Shown: positions 23,128-35,620 of the stretch, piece after piece
How the letters are laid out: each line of letters begins with the position of its first letter
How positions within the stretch are numbered: the stretch's first letter is position 1
Source: Ustilaginoidea virens
Lineage: Eukaryota; Ascomycota; Sordariomycetes; Hypocreales; Clavicipitaceae
Assembly: GCF_000687475.1 (NCBI RefSeq)
Contig: NC_057320.1
Span: forward strand, 4,154,001-4,218,000
Length of the DNA stretch: 64,000 nt
Direction: 5' to 3'
Made by a program: the position numbers and the translations under genes
Notes under the pieces: model-generated
What the model was told of the DNA's origin: nothing
The model's database searches: none
What the model saw: only the letters and a program-made list of their open reading frames with translations

Positions 23128-23852
23128 TATTGCAAAATAGTGATTCAGAACACTATTAGAAATGTACTGGATACCGACAGTGGCGTATAAGGCGTTGCAG
23201 AATAAAACAAAGAGCTGGTTAAAGATTTAAAGCGTATAAGAGGTTGACCAGAGCAAAGATATCAGGGAAATCTGATTCTAATTATTGGTAACTATTCTAG
23301 CTAGAAAGAGGGAATTTTGGGCATATTTCTACCATCTTGAAAAATGGTTGAAAATAATGAAAAACCGCAAAAATAGCGAAAAACCCGACGAAAAGTCGGT
23401 CTGCCCAACCGTGCCCAATCTGTGCCTAATATCCTACCCAGTGCCTACCCAATGCCTACCTAACTAAGCCTAGTGGCTTATAGCGGTGTGCCAGATGCCC
23501 TATAACAGCCTGCCGTACGGGCCGGAAGCCCTATATCGGTCTGCCGTAAATAACCGGTGTAGCGGGTGACTGTATGTAGAAGGCCGAATGTGCTGGTTTG
23601 CCCATTTGGTAATCCCGTAGAAATGCGCCGCCTGTTGTGGGCCCTGTGGCCCGCTGTGACCGGCCGCTGTGGCCGGCTGTGGGGCGCTGTGCCGGTGCCG
23701 TGACCGGCGCTGTGGCCCACTGTAATCGGCGTTGTAGGGCGCTATGCCCCACCATAGCGCCTGGTATAGCCACCGCGATATCTCAACGTAGAGACGTCGT
23801 ACGGTAGCGAGACCAGTACCAAAATACAGTTAAAAAGGCGCTGATTTCAACA
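23128..23852 (-). repeat. 5' LTR of COP2 (725 bp)
   Basis: Near-identical to the 16262-16987 copy. The visible differences (for example TATTGCAAAATAG for TGTTGCAAAATGG) are G-to-A or C-to-T. Confidence 0.92.
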
Positions 23853-23857
23853 ACAGT

Positions 23858-24598
23858 AAAAGAGGTTTAGTACTTAAGATATATCGTAATAGCTAGAAAG
23901 GAAATCTATTTAGACCTTAAAAAGATTAAGGCTATTTAGAACTAAAAAGTATTTATAAAATTAAAAGGCATTTATAGTTTTTTTGGTTTTGCTAACTTCT
24001 ATTGCGATTTTATCCTAGACTTCTTCTACTTTATTAACCCTTTAGTTAGGTTAATAAAGAAAGGGGTCCTATTCTAATAATTAAATAAAGAAGAGGCGGT
24101 ATTTTAAGCGCTTAAGTAGTATTTTATATTATCTCTAGTTCTCGTCTAATAGGACCCTAATAAAGAGACGGTCCTTAAGGTAGATAGTTCTAGTATAGCA
24201 TTTAGTAGCTATCTATTATAGATCGGAGAGGATAGTAAATTTTACCCTATTATATACTATTCTGCTTGCTTATTAGATATAGAATAAAATTATACTATAT
24301 ACGATAAGGAACTTTTTACTATTATCTCTTGCCTTAAGGTATGGTTAGTAGAATTCCACTTAGTAGCCTCCCCTTTTATTATCCTTACCGACTATAAGAA
24401 CCTAGAGTACTTCGCCTAGCTATATGAAATATTTAAGCGATAAGCCTAATAGGCTAAGACTTTAGCACTTTTTAACTTCTATCTTTAGTATAGGCCTAGG
24501 TTATAAGCCTAATGCCCTAATGCGCTTTCTCGGCGGGAATAAAAGGCAGATAGGGTAGAACTATAAATCGGCTAAATCTTAAAACTACTATCTATTTT
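23858..24598 (+). pseudogene. CHR1 RNase H segment
   Basis: Continues the pol frame from 16261 across the COP2 insertion (FTV|KEVQYLRYIVIA when the TAG is read as Gln). It includes a connection region with FFGFANFYCDFI, RNase H residues around LTDYKNLEYF (about 24390-24420), and the start of the spacer to integrase. COP3-1 interrupts after 24598 and the frame resumes at 31848. Confidence 0.8.
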
Positions 24599-24929
24599 TA
24601 TCGGAATCGCTGTCGTAAGGTGCCCAATTGGGCATATTGCAACGGATGTGCCGCGCATACTACCGCACATACGATATAGCCCCTTTTGCCCCTTTACCCC
24701 TAAGCCCGGTAGGGCACGCGGGCAGCCCGGCCCGACTGCGCCGATGCATGTAACTACGGCACGCATAAAAAGGCCATATCGTGTAATTACCCTCTTTTGC
24801 TTCCTTTCTTCCTTCTCAGATAGTCAGTTATTAGTAAAGTCAATAAATCCTTTACTTAGTGACCTTACGGTATATAATACCACGCGCGCAACCCTACGTA
24901 CAACTGGGTACCCCGAGTTTATATTAATA
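24599..24929 (+). repeat. 5' LTR of COP3-1 (331 bp)
   Basis: TATCGGAATCGCTGTCG to GTTTATATTAATA. Contains the palindrome TGCCCAATTGGGCA and a GC-rich core (GCCCGGTAGGGCACGCGGG). Short open frames on both strands inside it recur in every COP3 LTR and are not genes. Confidence 0.92.
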
Positions 24930-25057
24930 CTGATTAGTAGTAATAACCACCACTTATAGGATAATTACATCCCGCAAAGAATGGTGCATTATAGATTAGT
25001 AAGATTACTTTCGAAGAGACGATTTCTATTGCAAATCGTGCTAATTAGGAAGGCAGA

Positions 25058-25267
25058 TAACCTATTCCGTTAAATGGTTATACTGCCGACTAATTAGAAG
25101 AACGATATAGACCTCTTCTACTTTTATCTATTACGAAGGAAGAAAATATACTAACTATTACGATCTTTAAAGATACCCTTAGTATATATAGGAGGCGGCT
25201 GACCTATTCCGTTAAACGGTCACCTACTTACTATAAGAGGTAAATAACCTATTCCGTTGAATGGTTA
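25058..25267 (+). repeat. three dispersed 23-nt hairpin repeats in the COP3-1 leader
   Basis: Copies at 25058-25080, 25200-25222 and 25245-25267 share TATTCCGTT in the loop and have matched arms, TAACC/GGTTA or TGACC/GGTCA. Not found in the COP3-2 leader. A C12 tract follows at 25355-25366. Confidence 0.7.
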
Positions 25268-25439
25268 TATTACTAACTAATCCCTTCTCTTTTTTTTTTA
25301 TCCTTACGGATAAAAGCCCCCTTTAGATCGAATATTATACTCCTTATAATATATCCCCCCCCCCCCTTATCTTTTAAACCCTCCTCTTAATACTATAGCA
25401 CGATTACAATCATTAATATTATAACCGGTATTGCCCGAA

Positions 25440-28400
25440 AGGCTATAGCGATTTGCCCCCTTACTCGACGATAATTAGGCTACTGCGATAGACCTAATTA
25501 CCCCTAATGCTACTACTATAGCATTATATAACCGCCTAGCCTTCTTAATCTATACCTATAAGAAGGATTATATTATTAATAATGACCTATGGGAACTATT
25601 CCACGAAGACTATAGTGAATAAGATAAATAGCTATTTACTCGCGTTAACCCTCTATTCTTATGCGAATTCCGTATATATCTATGAGATTATAGCGTATAT
25701 ATCGGAGCATTAGGGTTAATTATAATACCTACCTTAATAGAATGCCTTTAATAATAATAGAATCCTAAATAGCCTTAAGAAGAGATTGACTATTAATTAG
25801 GCCGTAAGATATTCCGGTTATAATTTAACCCTTATAAAGAAGCATTAGTACCTATCGGCAATTTCGACTAAAAAGTTATAGGCTTATAAAATATAGGCTT
25901 ACGGAATTCATTATAAGCACTAATAATAATTATGGGAATATTATCGCGAAGGTCCTTAAGAAGGCCCTTATAAGTATTAATAATAAGGGACTTTATAATA
26001 CTAAAGGTAGCCCGATTATAGTTATAATAACCTATTATCCCCCCTTTTATATTGAAAAAGCCTTTTCTTTTTACCCCTACCGAAAAAGAAAGGGGCTGGT
26101 CTTAATAACCTAAAGGGAAGACGCCTATTTATAATAAGCCACTATTCGAAATAGGGGAAAGCTCTTAGCACTATTAATAATAATATGCAATGGCTGATGA
26201 AGACTATAGCCCGACCGATTAAATATTATACCCTAGGGGTTATACCCCTAGCCGGGCTAGCCGAGGCGGCTATTTTAATGCCCCTTAAGGGTATAGTATA
26301 CCTAATAGAGGTCGATTTATAGGCCCTAATAATATGCTTCCTTCTATAGAGGATCCCGATAATAATACCTACTAAGCTAACGCCGCTACCTATAATACTA
26401 GATATTAGGCCTAAATGCCTCATCCGATAATACTAAAAATAGGTATAGCATTTAGCCCTTCCCGTTAATATCGGCCTACTTAGGCCGATAAATAGATGGT
26501 TTTAATAGGAGTATCGATAAACCTAGACTGACTTAGGTTATAAGATAACCCAGCTAGAGATCCCGCTAGCCTACTATAAGGCAATTAATAAGCTATTTTA
26601 GAATACCCTCCGGAATACCCTTAAGATTATACCCGAAAAGCCTATATAGAAGCCGGGTTTAACTAAGAAGATTATTCCTAAACCGGGTTTAATAATGTAT
26701 TAAAGAAGATATCTGACCTTTTATATAGCTATTATATAGAGGATAGATATAGCGGCAAAATGGATAACTTTATCGTACTAAAAGTTATTTCTTTTAAGAG
26801 CAAATATCGCTTATTAAGATTACCCAATTATATATTCGCTAAAGCTTTCTAAATTATATTAATTAGCGATACTAAGACTTACTACTTTAATAATATTAAA
26901 CGCATTCGTAATACCCTTACTTTTAATAATATAGTCTGCAAAGTTAAGAACTACTTTAAAAATGAAAGTATAGAGTAATTCTATCTGCACTATTAGAATA
27001 GAATAATGCTCTAATTAATTATTGCGAAACATCCTAATAAATTAAAGCTAAAATGCCTTAATATCCTATTAGAAGAACTTTAATGCCTATATCGTAGTCT
27101 TTTTCCCCCCTTTATAGCTAATATAGAGCTTTACCGATAAGTCCTTAATGCTATAAGGGATACCCTTAAGTATAGCTAAGCTATATATCGTTATACTTCT
27201 ATATTCGAAGGCTTTACCGCTAACCTATAGCGATCCCTTTCTATCTATAAGTCAATTTATATAAATCAATAGCATTATTTCCTTTAATAATAATATTATG
27301 ATACTAACGATATTATTAATAATAATATAGCATTATTTATAGACTGTAGATATAATTAATCTAACGATTGGCACTAATGCCCTTAACGCTGATTCGGCTT
27401 ATAATAGTAGTATTAATAGTAATAATAAAATCGCGCTTTTCTAACTAGGCCTTATTAAAGAAGATGCTTTATTTGTAATAAAATAGGATATTAATTATCT
27501 AACTACTCTACTAAAAAGCAATAAGAATTAAAGGAGCGATAGATAAAGAACTAATCCTACTATACTACCCCTAATAATAAGAAATTCTGTATTTTCTTAT
27601 AGGAATATAAAAAGCCTGACCCCTAAGGCCTTAAAGAAGAAGAAGAGGTTAACCTTAATAATATTATTAATAATATTAAGGTAATAATAGCAGGAGATAT
27701 AAACTAGGATGCAAAGAATACTACCACACCATAAATTACAGCTATATAGTATTTCCAAGCCCTAACGCAAGCCGAGCTATCATCATCTATTAAGATATTA
27801 CAGGCCCTATAGGATGAATTATACTAATATACCTTTTTATAGATTAACCCTTTCCGAATGCCCTTACTATTATAAGACTATAATTCTGCCTTTTTAGAAG
27901 AAGAATACTATAGTAACTATACCTTCTACGGAATCCTACTGGATACCGGCGTTTCCGGCCTATTAATAGTAGGCTTAGGTTAAGTAAAGGCCCTAATAAG
28001 ATTAATAAAGATACTAATTATCGAGACGATTAATAAAAAGCATATAATAAACTTTAGTGCCGGCTCTGCTATATCTTCCGGTATACTAAATATTCCGACG
28101 ATATTCGGTAATATCCCTTTCTATATCTTTAATAGTAGTATCCCCTTCCTTTATTCTATTACGGATATAGATAGGATGGGCGTAAAGCTTAATAATATTG
28201 ATAACCTATTAATCTAAAGGGATATTAAGGTCCCTATTATTAGGAAATAGGGATATCTATAGTGGACTCTTAATGCTATAGATACTACAGCCTTCTACCT
28301 ATTATTATAGGAAATCCGTTAGCTATACCGTCGATTCGGGCACCCCTTTATTAATAGGCTTACTAAATTGCTTTAACGCGCTAGATATAATGATATTAAC

Positions 28401-31229
28401 CATAATATTATCGAAAGGATTACCTATATATACTATTAATATTAAATAAACGTAAAGGTATCTAGCCGATTTAAGTTCACTCTAAAGGATAACCGCTAAT
28501 TTAACTATAAGATAATCATAGATATCTTTTATATTAATAATCGGCCGGTATTATATATTATAGATACTGCAATAAGCTTTTAGGTAGTTAGGTTCCTTAA
28601 TCTATAAAGATAAAAGGCCTAAGATATTTAGAATACCCTTAAGGAATACTAGATTAATACCTATCTTAGCCCGCTGGACTGGATAGTTTATAATGCCAGA
28701 CCTAACTTCGCTTCTGCCGAATTCTATTATAATGCCCGGCTTCTATCTATCAATATAGATAAAATTCCTATAGAAGCCCACAATAGCATCGGTAAAGTTG
28801 AGAGATATTACGCCCTATTATGTAGAGCCTATACTATTATTAATGAAGAAGTAGGCGACCTATTAATAAGGGAATAGAAACTATAGCTAGCTATTAAAGC
28901 CATTAACGATTCTACTAAGCCTAATAGCCTAATACCTATATTACTAGTCTTTGGAGCGTATCCCTGACTTACAGATAACTCACCTCTTAGCTTATTAGTA
29001 TTATAATACGCCTTAATATTACGAAAGGCTACTAATAAAGCTAAGAAATGCCTTACTAAGCGATAAGTTTATAATGCCTTTACCTAATAGAATGGCCCGG
29101 ATATATAGCCTATCTACTGACTACCCCTATAGTCCGATGTATAGGTATAGAAAGAAAAGGGTAGATAGTATAGGCTATACCGGCTAATTAGCCTCGATAG
29201 TAAGACCTATATTATGCAGATGTAATATAGCCCCATTAAGTTCCGGTTAACGGTCGTTAAGCCTTATAACCACGAACTTAATAGTAATCCTGCTGCCGAT
29301 AATACTAAAGATATCATCTATGCTAAAGGATTAGCCTGCCCCGGCCGGATAGAAGTCAGGATACCGGCTGTAGCTATACCTCTAGCCGCGATAATACCTG
29401 CAGCCGTAATATATCCGTTACCAGCTACTAGCTCTAATTAAGCCAGGCCACTATTACTATTACTAGTAAGGGTAGTATCTAATATTATGATTAATAAGGA
29501 CTAAGAAGAAGCTCTTATTAATACTATAGCTTTTAATACCGTTATTAATATCTCTTTCCTAACTGCGAAAGAGTAAGCCGACCTATAGCTTACTAGCTAA
29601 TTATGCCGGGAAGGGAAGATTATAACCCCTAGAGCCCCTTTTAAATAGTCTGACCGTATAGAGATAGAAGTATTATAGGCCTGCGATATATTCCGATTTA
29701 TTACCTTTAATATTAGTCAATATAGAGCCTAACGTCTGTTTAACTTATGTATAATACGAGAAATTAAAGGCAAAGGCATAGATACTCTATATAAGAAGTC
29801 TAGGCTTATTATATAGGGTTATAGTAATAACGAGAAGCGATTAATATTAACTTAATCCCCTATAATTTAATAGGCGAGTTAACGGCTACTAATATTAATA
29901 GCCCTATCACTATAATAATCTCACGGCCTCTTCCTTTAGATACAGGATATCATACAGGCTTATATATAGTTATTAACTACCCTCAATAGATCGATTATCG
30001 CTAAGCTACTTAAGTAGATAGCGCATTAATACCCCGATAATACTATTATAGAAGTAGTGAAGCTACTATATGGAATAGCTGAGGCAGGCACCTACTGGTA
30101 GGCAATATACTTCCGGCACTATCGCGAGAAGTTGGGCATAACTATATCAACCTATAACCCCTATTTGCTGATATCCGCTAGTAATAATGATACTAACTAT
30201 ACTAACGCTCCTGACCGTAATACTACTATATACTTCGGTATCGTGGGTATATAGACTAATAATACCCTCGGCTTAAGTGATAATGCCTTTTTCTAATGGG
30301 AGGAATTAGAGCTTACTAAAGCAGGCTTTAACGCCAAGCCTAAGATAAGGCTATCGCTAACTATACCCTTAATATTTAACGGATGTATACTAACGGCTAA
30401 TAATAACGGTATAACCTTATGCTAGAAAGGGCAAAGTAAGAAGATTACAACCATCAATAAAAATGCGCCTATAGCCTAGCGTAATTATATCGAATAATGC
30501 ACTTATAGCGCTTATATAGCTACGGTCTGCCAGCCTAAGGCCTCTTTTGACCTATCCGTCGCAATATAATAACAGCAACCTAATTATAATAATATCGCGA
30601 GGTTGAATAAGCGCCTTTAATGGCAGCGCGATAACTAGGATTATGGCTTGCAGTATATCAATCTAGCCCTTACTATAGCCAAACTCTTTGTATTTATTGA
30701 CGGATCCTTTGCCAATAATAAAGATTTAAGCTCCTAAATTAGTTATGTGATTATGCTAGAGAATGAGGTAGATATAGCGGATAATGCCTTCAACCTGATA
30801 GGTAATATTATTACTTATAGCTCTATAAAGAGTAAGCGTATAATACGCAGCGCACTCGCTTTAGAGCTATATAGTATAGTATAAGGGGTCGATATCGCAT
30901 ATGCAATAGGCACGACCCTTAATATAATTACCAATAGGCTAGGACTACTAAAGATTCCTACGGTAGTATATATAGATTCTTTTTTGTTATACGAATGCCT
31001 TATTAAGCTAGGCACTACAAAAGAGAAGAGGCTTATAATAGATATTATAGCCTTATAATAGTTATATGAGCGCTGGGAAATCTATAAGATTCGCTAGATT
31101 AATAGGAACGATAACCTCGCCGATATAATAACTAAGGGAACGCCTAATAAAGCCCTTAAGACCTTTATCGACCAAAATAGGGCTATTATACGTATAGAAA
31201 AGTAGGTAAAGAGGCTAGTCAATATCTGA
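25440..31229 (+). pseudogene. COP3-1 gag-pol polyprotein remnant
   Basis: Same order as COP3-2: Gag (about 25440-27400), zinc knuckle region near 27475 (CFVCNKIGY), degraded protease (about 27940), a region with the GNIPFYIF/TPFLYSITDMDRMG motifs (28100-28200), integrase (28250-28900), RT, and RNase H ending with LADI and TKGTPNKALKTFID before the TGA at 31227-31229. Many Gln codons are TAA/TAG. The exact start of Gag is not resolved. Confidence 0.78.
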
Positions 31230-31468
31230 TTATATTTAGGTATAATTGGTGATATTATAGGTGGCAAGTATATAGATTTTCCTATATTTAATGTTGTGTT
31301 GTTTTACTGCGTTTACTACTGCCCCTTTTTGCCCTTTTGTTTTAGCTGCAATATTCAATATACCGGCTATACGGTATAATGCCAGCCGCGCGGCACGATA
31401 GCGTTATCGCCGGCATAACCTGCTAAGACCGCGCCGCACTCTCTTTTCTATGTATATGCCTTACATCC

Positions 31469-31525
31469 TAGCGATTCCGATATTTGCCTCTATAAAAAGA
31501 GAAGCTGCTAGTATCGGAATCGCTA
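31469..31525 (+). other. inverted repeat spanning the polypurine tract and 3' LTR edge of COP3-1
   Basis: TAGCGATTCCGATA (31469-31482) pairs perfectly with TATCGGAATCGCTA (31512-31525), the first 14 bases of the LTR. The 29-nt loop contains the purine run AAAAAGAGAAG. Confidence 0.8.
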
Positions 31526-31842
31526 TCGTAAGGTGCCCAATTGGGCATATTGCAACGGATGTGCCGTGTATACTGCCGCACATACGATGTAGCCCCTTTT
31601 GCCCCTTTACCCCTAAGCCCGGTAGGGCACGCGGGTAGCCCGGCCCGACTGCGCCGATGCACGTGACTATAGCACGCATAAAAAGGCCGCATTGTGTAAT
31701 TACCCTCTTTTGCTTCCTTTCTTCCTTCTCAAATAGTTAGTTATTAGTAAAGTTAATAAATCCTTTACTTAGTGACCTCACGGTATATGATACCACGCGC
31801 GCGACCCTACGTACAACTGGGTACCCCGAGTTTATATCAATA
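31512..31842 (+). repeat. 3' LTR of COP3-1 (331 bp)
   Basis: Matches the 5' LTR; ends TATATCAATA, followed by target duplication ATTTT. Confidence 0.92.
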
Positions 31843-31847
31843 ATTTT

Positions 31848-33489
31848 AGCACTCGATATAGATAAAATAGAAAGCAAAAAGATACCGACCTTAGCCCTAA
31901 AGACTACCCTACCCTATAGTTTATATATCTTTGCCGACTCCTACCTTTAAACTATTTAGGACCGAGTAATATCTAAAGATAATACATATCGGGCCTAATA
32001 GACGGTAGTTGCGAATAGGGAATAATAATTTCTAATAGAAGTAGCGATATAAGAATAAATTACTAACTATACCTTAAATATATATAGCGTGCTCCTTTAC
32101 CGGGTATAAGTATAGCTCCTATCGTTTAAGCCCTTAACTATTATAGTAATCTAATATTATTATAACTTACCTATTACGGGCTACTTAGGGAAAAATACTA
32201 CCTTCTAACTATTGCAATAACATTATTACTTCGATAATATATCGTCTGAGGTAGTAAGATATATTTAGAATTGCCGATACTATAGGGTATATAAGAGCCG
32301 TTAATTACGCTAGGGCTTGCTATAACCGCTATTAATTGCAGACCGCTTTTAGTCATAGATATCGGTCGACTTTATAACTAACCTTCCTATTTATAATATA
32401 TCTAACCCATAATTCCTTATAGTAATAATAGACCGCCTATTAAAATATATTTAGCTAGAAGCTATACACTTAATAAAAGCAGAAGACTACATAAAATAGT
32501 TCTAATAGTGCTAATAGCGCTTTTATAGTTTTCCTAAGGAGATTATTAGTAATTAAGGTTTGGATTAGGTAGGCTAATTTTGGTCTATACTTTATAAATC
32601 AGCCAGGACCAAGCAATTTCTTTCTATAGTATACTATCTTCAAACCGATAGCGGTATAAAGCGAATAAACTAAGAGGTATAGGCGGTCCTCTATATTATA
32701 GTTTCTTTTAATTAATACGATTAGCTAAATTATCTTGCGGTATATCAACTCGCGTTAAATAACCGGATATTATCTATTATTAGGTTTAGCCTAAACTAGC
32801 TGTTTAATAGGTTTAATATTCCGATTATCGCCCTACCCTTAGAGATAACCTTAAGCTTAATTATCCTAAAGGGGTATATAGCTCTTTTTCTTAGTAACTT
32901 TAAAGAGGGATAAAAATTAGCCTAAGCTACTATCGCCTTTATATAGTAACAATAGTAAGATACTATTAACCGTTTATAATACCCGGCCGAATGCTTCTAG
33001 ATTAGTAATTAGGTATAGTTAAACCTTTAGAATATTAAAATAAACTACCTATATAAAAAGCTTAATTAGGTCTCTACTAAATATACTATTATTGCCGTCC
33101 TATTATTACTTAATATCTAGCTTAATATCCTATAGGGTATCTATCTAGTTTTCTATATTAACCTAATCGAATAGGCTGCTTTTAATCTACTACCTAATTA
33201 AGTAATAACCGATATATAATTTAGGCCCCTATTTATCCTCCCCTAAGACTCTATAAACCTATATAAAGAATATAAGGTTAAAGAGATACTTACAGCGAAG
33301 AATATATAGGGTCGAGGATAGAAATATAATATACTTATAAAGTAGAAAGGGTATAATTTACTAATATAAGAACCCTTAGAAAACTTTAAGGATACTACTA
33401 TATAGGAAATATTCGAGGCTAAATAGGGGGATATTAGGACTTATAATAGGCCTAGCCGGGTCTCGAAATAAGGTCTATTAGACTAGTAA
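31848..33489 (+). pseudogene. CHR1 integrase and C-terminal chromodomain
   Basis: Continues pol after COP3-1. The integrase zinc-binding end (about 32200-32290) is followed by a catalytic core with the SVDFITNLP motif (about 32365) and a GPY/F-like region. The chromodomain lies at 33268-33390: EYKVKEIL, then KYNILIKWKGY and EPLENF after reading one TAG as Trp. This domain targets chromovirus integration to heterochromatin by binding methylated histone H3. Pol ends at TAG-TAA (33484-33489). Broken by RIP-type stops. Confidence 0.85.
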
Positions 33490-33593
33490 ATAATACTAAA
33501 TGCCTACCACTATAAAAAATAAAATAAAATAATAAAAACACGCTAAAAAAAAAATAATATAATAAACCAAACTAGGGCCGATATAGGCTTAAC

Positions 33594-34755
33594 CCTAATA
33601 TACCCCTTTTTAGGGCTATTTTCTATCTCCCTAAGCCTCTTTTTATTCCTATAGCAGCATATAGGCTAGTAGCGGCGGGGGTCCTTATGGGGCAGAACGC
33701 ATATATAGGCTATATATTAGACGGGGATAATTCCCTATGCATCTATAATATAATAGAGTCTACGGGATACTATAAGGCGAATACAGCAAGGGCATATTAA
33801 GAGACGATAAAACCCTTTAACGAGATAAGGCTGGATAATATAATATCTATAGCGGTAGCTGCAATAAAGATAGTAAGGGCGTAAGGGGCTATAGAGCGGG
33901 GTCTGCCTATTACTATAGGGGTTATACTAGATAACCTTACGCTAGCAGCGGCAGAGCCTCTATATAATACCAGCCGCTTTAATTATATAATAGTTCCCCC
34001 TTTATATAATATATAAGGAGAGCGGGCCGAAATAGGGGCGGGGGCAATCGGGGATATTAAGCTCTAACCTAATACTACTCTATCCTAGCATAATATTCCT
34101 AGGTTTCTACTTACATCTCCCTTATAATATTCAAAACGGGAGTAAGATCTATAATAGACCTAGCCTAGCGCTATAAAGGCGTTAACGCTATAGATATAGT
34201 AGAAACCATATTAGTAGCATCTCTTAGCCCGAACGCTAAACGCGGGGCACTAGGGGCCACCTACTCGGCAGTAAAAGCGCGATACTATTAATTATTTAAA
34301 GCCCGAAACTTAGAGGTAAGGATAGCGGTATATACTTTCTGCATATCTATCTTAAGACAAACGGGCTCTATAATAGCCCTCCCCTCCTTTACTGCTTTAA
34401 TCTGGCTATATAAGATGCATTATAGTATAGGGTTCCCTGCGAGATACTAATTAAACTATACGCAAGATGCATAAGAATTAGTGCAGCTTTTATATCTTTT
34501 AGCTCTCCCGTAATACTTATATATAGGCAACTCTCCAGTTGATTGTATACACTTAGTGCATCTATTATATAGAAACTCTTCGTTTTTTATATATTAATAC
34601 TCTTTATTTAAAAAGTCCCCATCTAAAAGATAATCGCTAATAGCGCGGTATAGCTTCTAGGGATAAGTAGGGCTTAATCCTTCCCTAATAGAGGCACTTT
34701 TAGTAGTAGATAAGGATATATTCGGGCTCTAAATAGGATCAGCATAAAACGCTTA
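33594..34755 (+). pseudogene. extra reading frame between pol and 3' LTR of CHR1, first part, unknown function
   Basis: Downstream of the chromodomain two successive sense frames are open apart from RIP-type TAA/TAG codons. The first, about 33594-34100, includes ATG 33687 (MGQNAYIGYILDGDN). The second, about 34110-34755, has stop-free runs such as KGVNAIDIVETILVASLSP and a 50-codon stretch containing CISILRQTGSIIALPSF. The shift between frames could be an intron or an indel. The second frame continues without a break at 42112 after COP1-D is removed. I do not recognise the product. Both chromoviruses here carry such a frame at this position, which argues that it is part of the element. Confidence 0.6.
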
Positions 34756-35499
34756 TATTGCAATTCTCAAGGTCACTATAAAAGCAGAGCCTTACTAGCT
34801 AGCTAGATGGCACAAGACTGTCTGCGACCTGTGAACTAATCTTAGTATAAATACTAGATTTTTCACTAAGTCCTAAGACTATACAAGTGCTATAAAGCAG
34901 GGCAAGTGTAAAGGCAAGGCAAATATAAGATAACTAAAAACGCAGGGAAGGTGGAAGTTAAGAGGCATATAGTGCATTAACAGGTTCGATTGTGCTGCCC
35001 TTCTACTATCTAGAAAGAAGGGGAAAAGCTATCCTATATATACACGAAGGAGGGGTGGGCCCAGGCATCCAAGGTAGCCAGTAAGAAAGCTCCCCGTAAT
35101 GCTCGCTATGATACGTCAGCAACCCCGCTATATCCGACCTTTCCAACCACCCTAACCACCGCACTAGTAATTAGTCACCGCACTAGTAACTAACCACCAC
35201 ACTAGTGGACTAGCCACCACGCTAGTAGGCCACCACGCTAATTTAGCAATGCCACACCACGCTAGTAGGCCGCCACCACGCTAGTAGGCAACCACGCTAA
35301 TTTAGCAATGCCACACCTTTTCAACAAGGCCTACCTTACTTGATATACAGTAAATAATCCACTGAAAATCCTTAAGGTAGAAGGCAAAGGCCTAAGGTAA
35401 TACTACCATAAGTCCAAGAGGCGGTATAAGGGCCAGAAGGTTAGTAGGCCAGTAGGGCATAAAGCCAGCAGCCTAGTAGGCTACTATAGGATTTTAACA
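34756..35499 (-). repeat. 3' LTR of COP1-D (744 bp)
   Basis: Standard COP1 ends. Contains the CCACCACGCTAGT minisatellite and the duplicated GCTAATTTAGCAATGCC block (about 35235-35320). Confidence 0.93.
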
Positions 35500-35535
35500 C
35501 CCCCTCTGATTAGCTACTATAGTAGCAAGCTAATC
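35500..35535 (-). other. polypurine tract plus hairpin of COP1-D
   Basis: Same CCCCCTCTGATTAG and GATTAGCT/AGCTAATC stem as COP1-C. Confidence 0.75.
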
Positions 35536-35620
35536 GTATAAAGGATAGGGAAAGAAAATACAGTAAAAAGTGCTAAGGAAAAACATAAGAAAAACCTTAG
35601 TAAAAGTAAGTTAGTATAAG

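Larger units (their letters stand above)
16262..23852 (-). mobile_element. COP2, complete Ty1/copia element of a second family
   Basis: LTRs 16262-16987 and 23128-23852, exact target duplication ACAGT (16257-16261, 23853-23857), length 7591 bp, inserted in the RT/RNase H junction of CHR1. Same gene order, primer site and polypurine tract as COP1, but LTRs unrelated in sequence. The LTR pair differs at few sites, all apparently transitions, so it is a young copy. Confidence 0.94.
24599..31842 (+). mobile_element. COP3-1, complete Ty1/copia element of a third family
   Basis: LTRs 24599-24929 and 31512-31842 (331 bp), exact target duplication ATTTT (24594-24598, 31843-31847), length 7244 bp, inserted in CHR1 pol. 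Closely related to COP3-2 but more heavily RIP-damaged. A leader of roughly 0.5 kb or more precedes gag. Confidence 0.94.

Noticed and set aside
24572..24766. Short frames in COP3 LTRs (also 31450-31692, 46437-46645, 53104-53563)
   Set aside because: Present on both strands of every LTR copy, overlap each other, and extend across LTR boundaries; they follow LTR composition rather than coding constraint.
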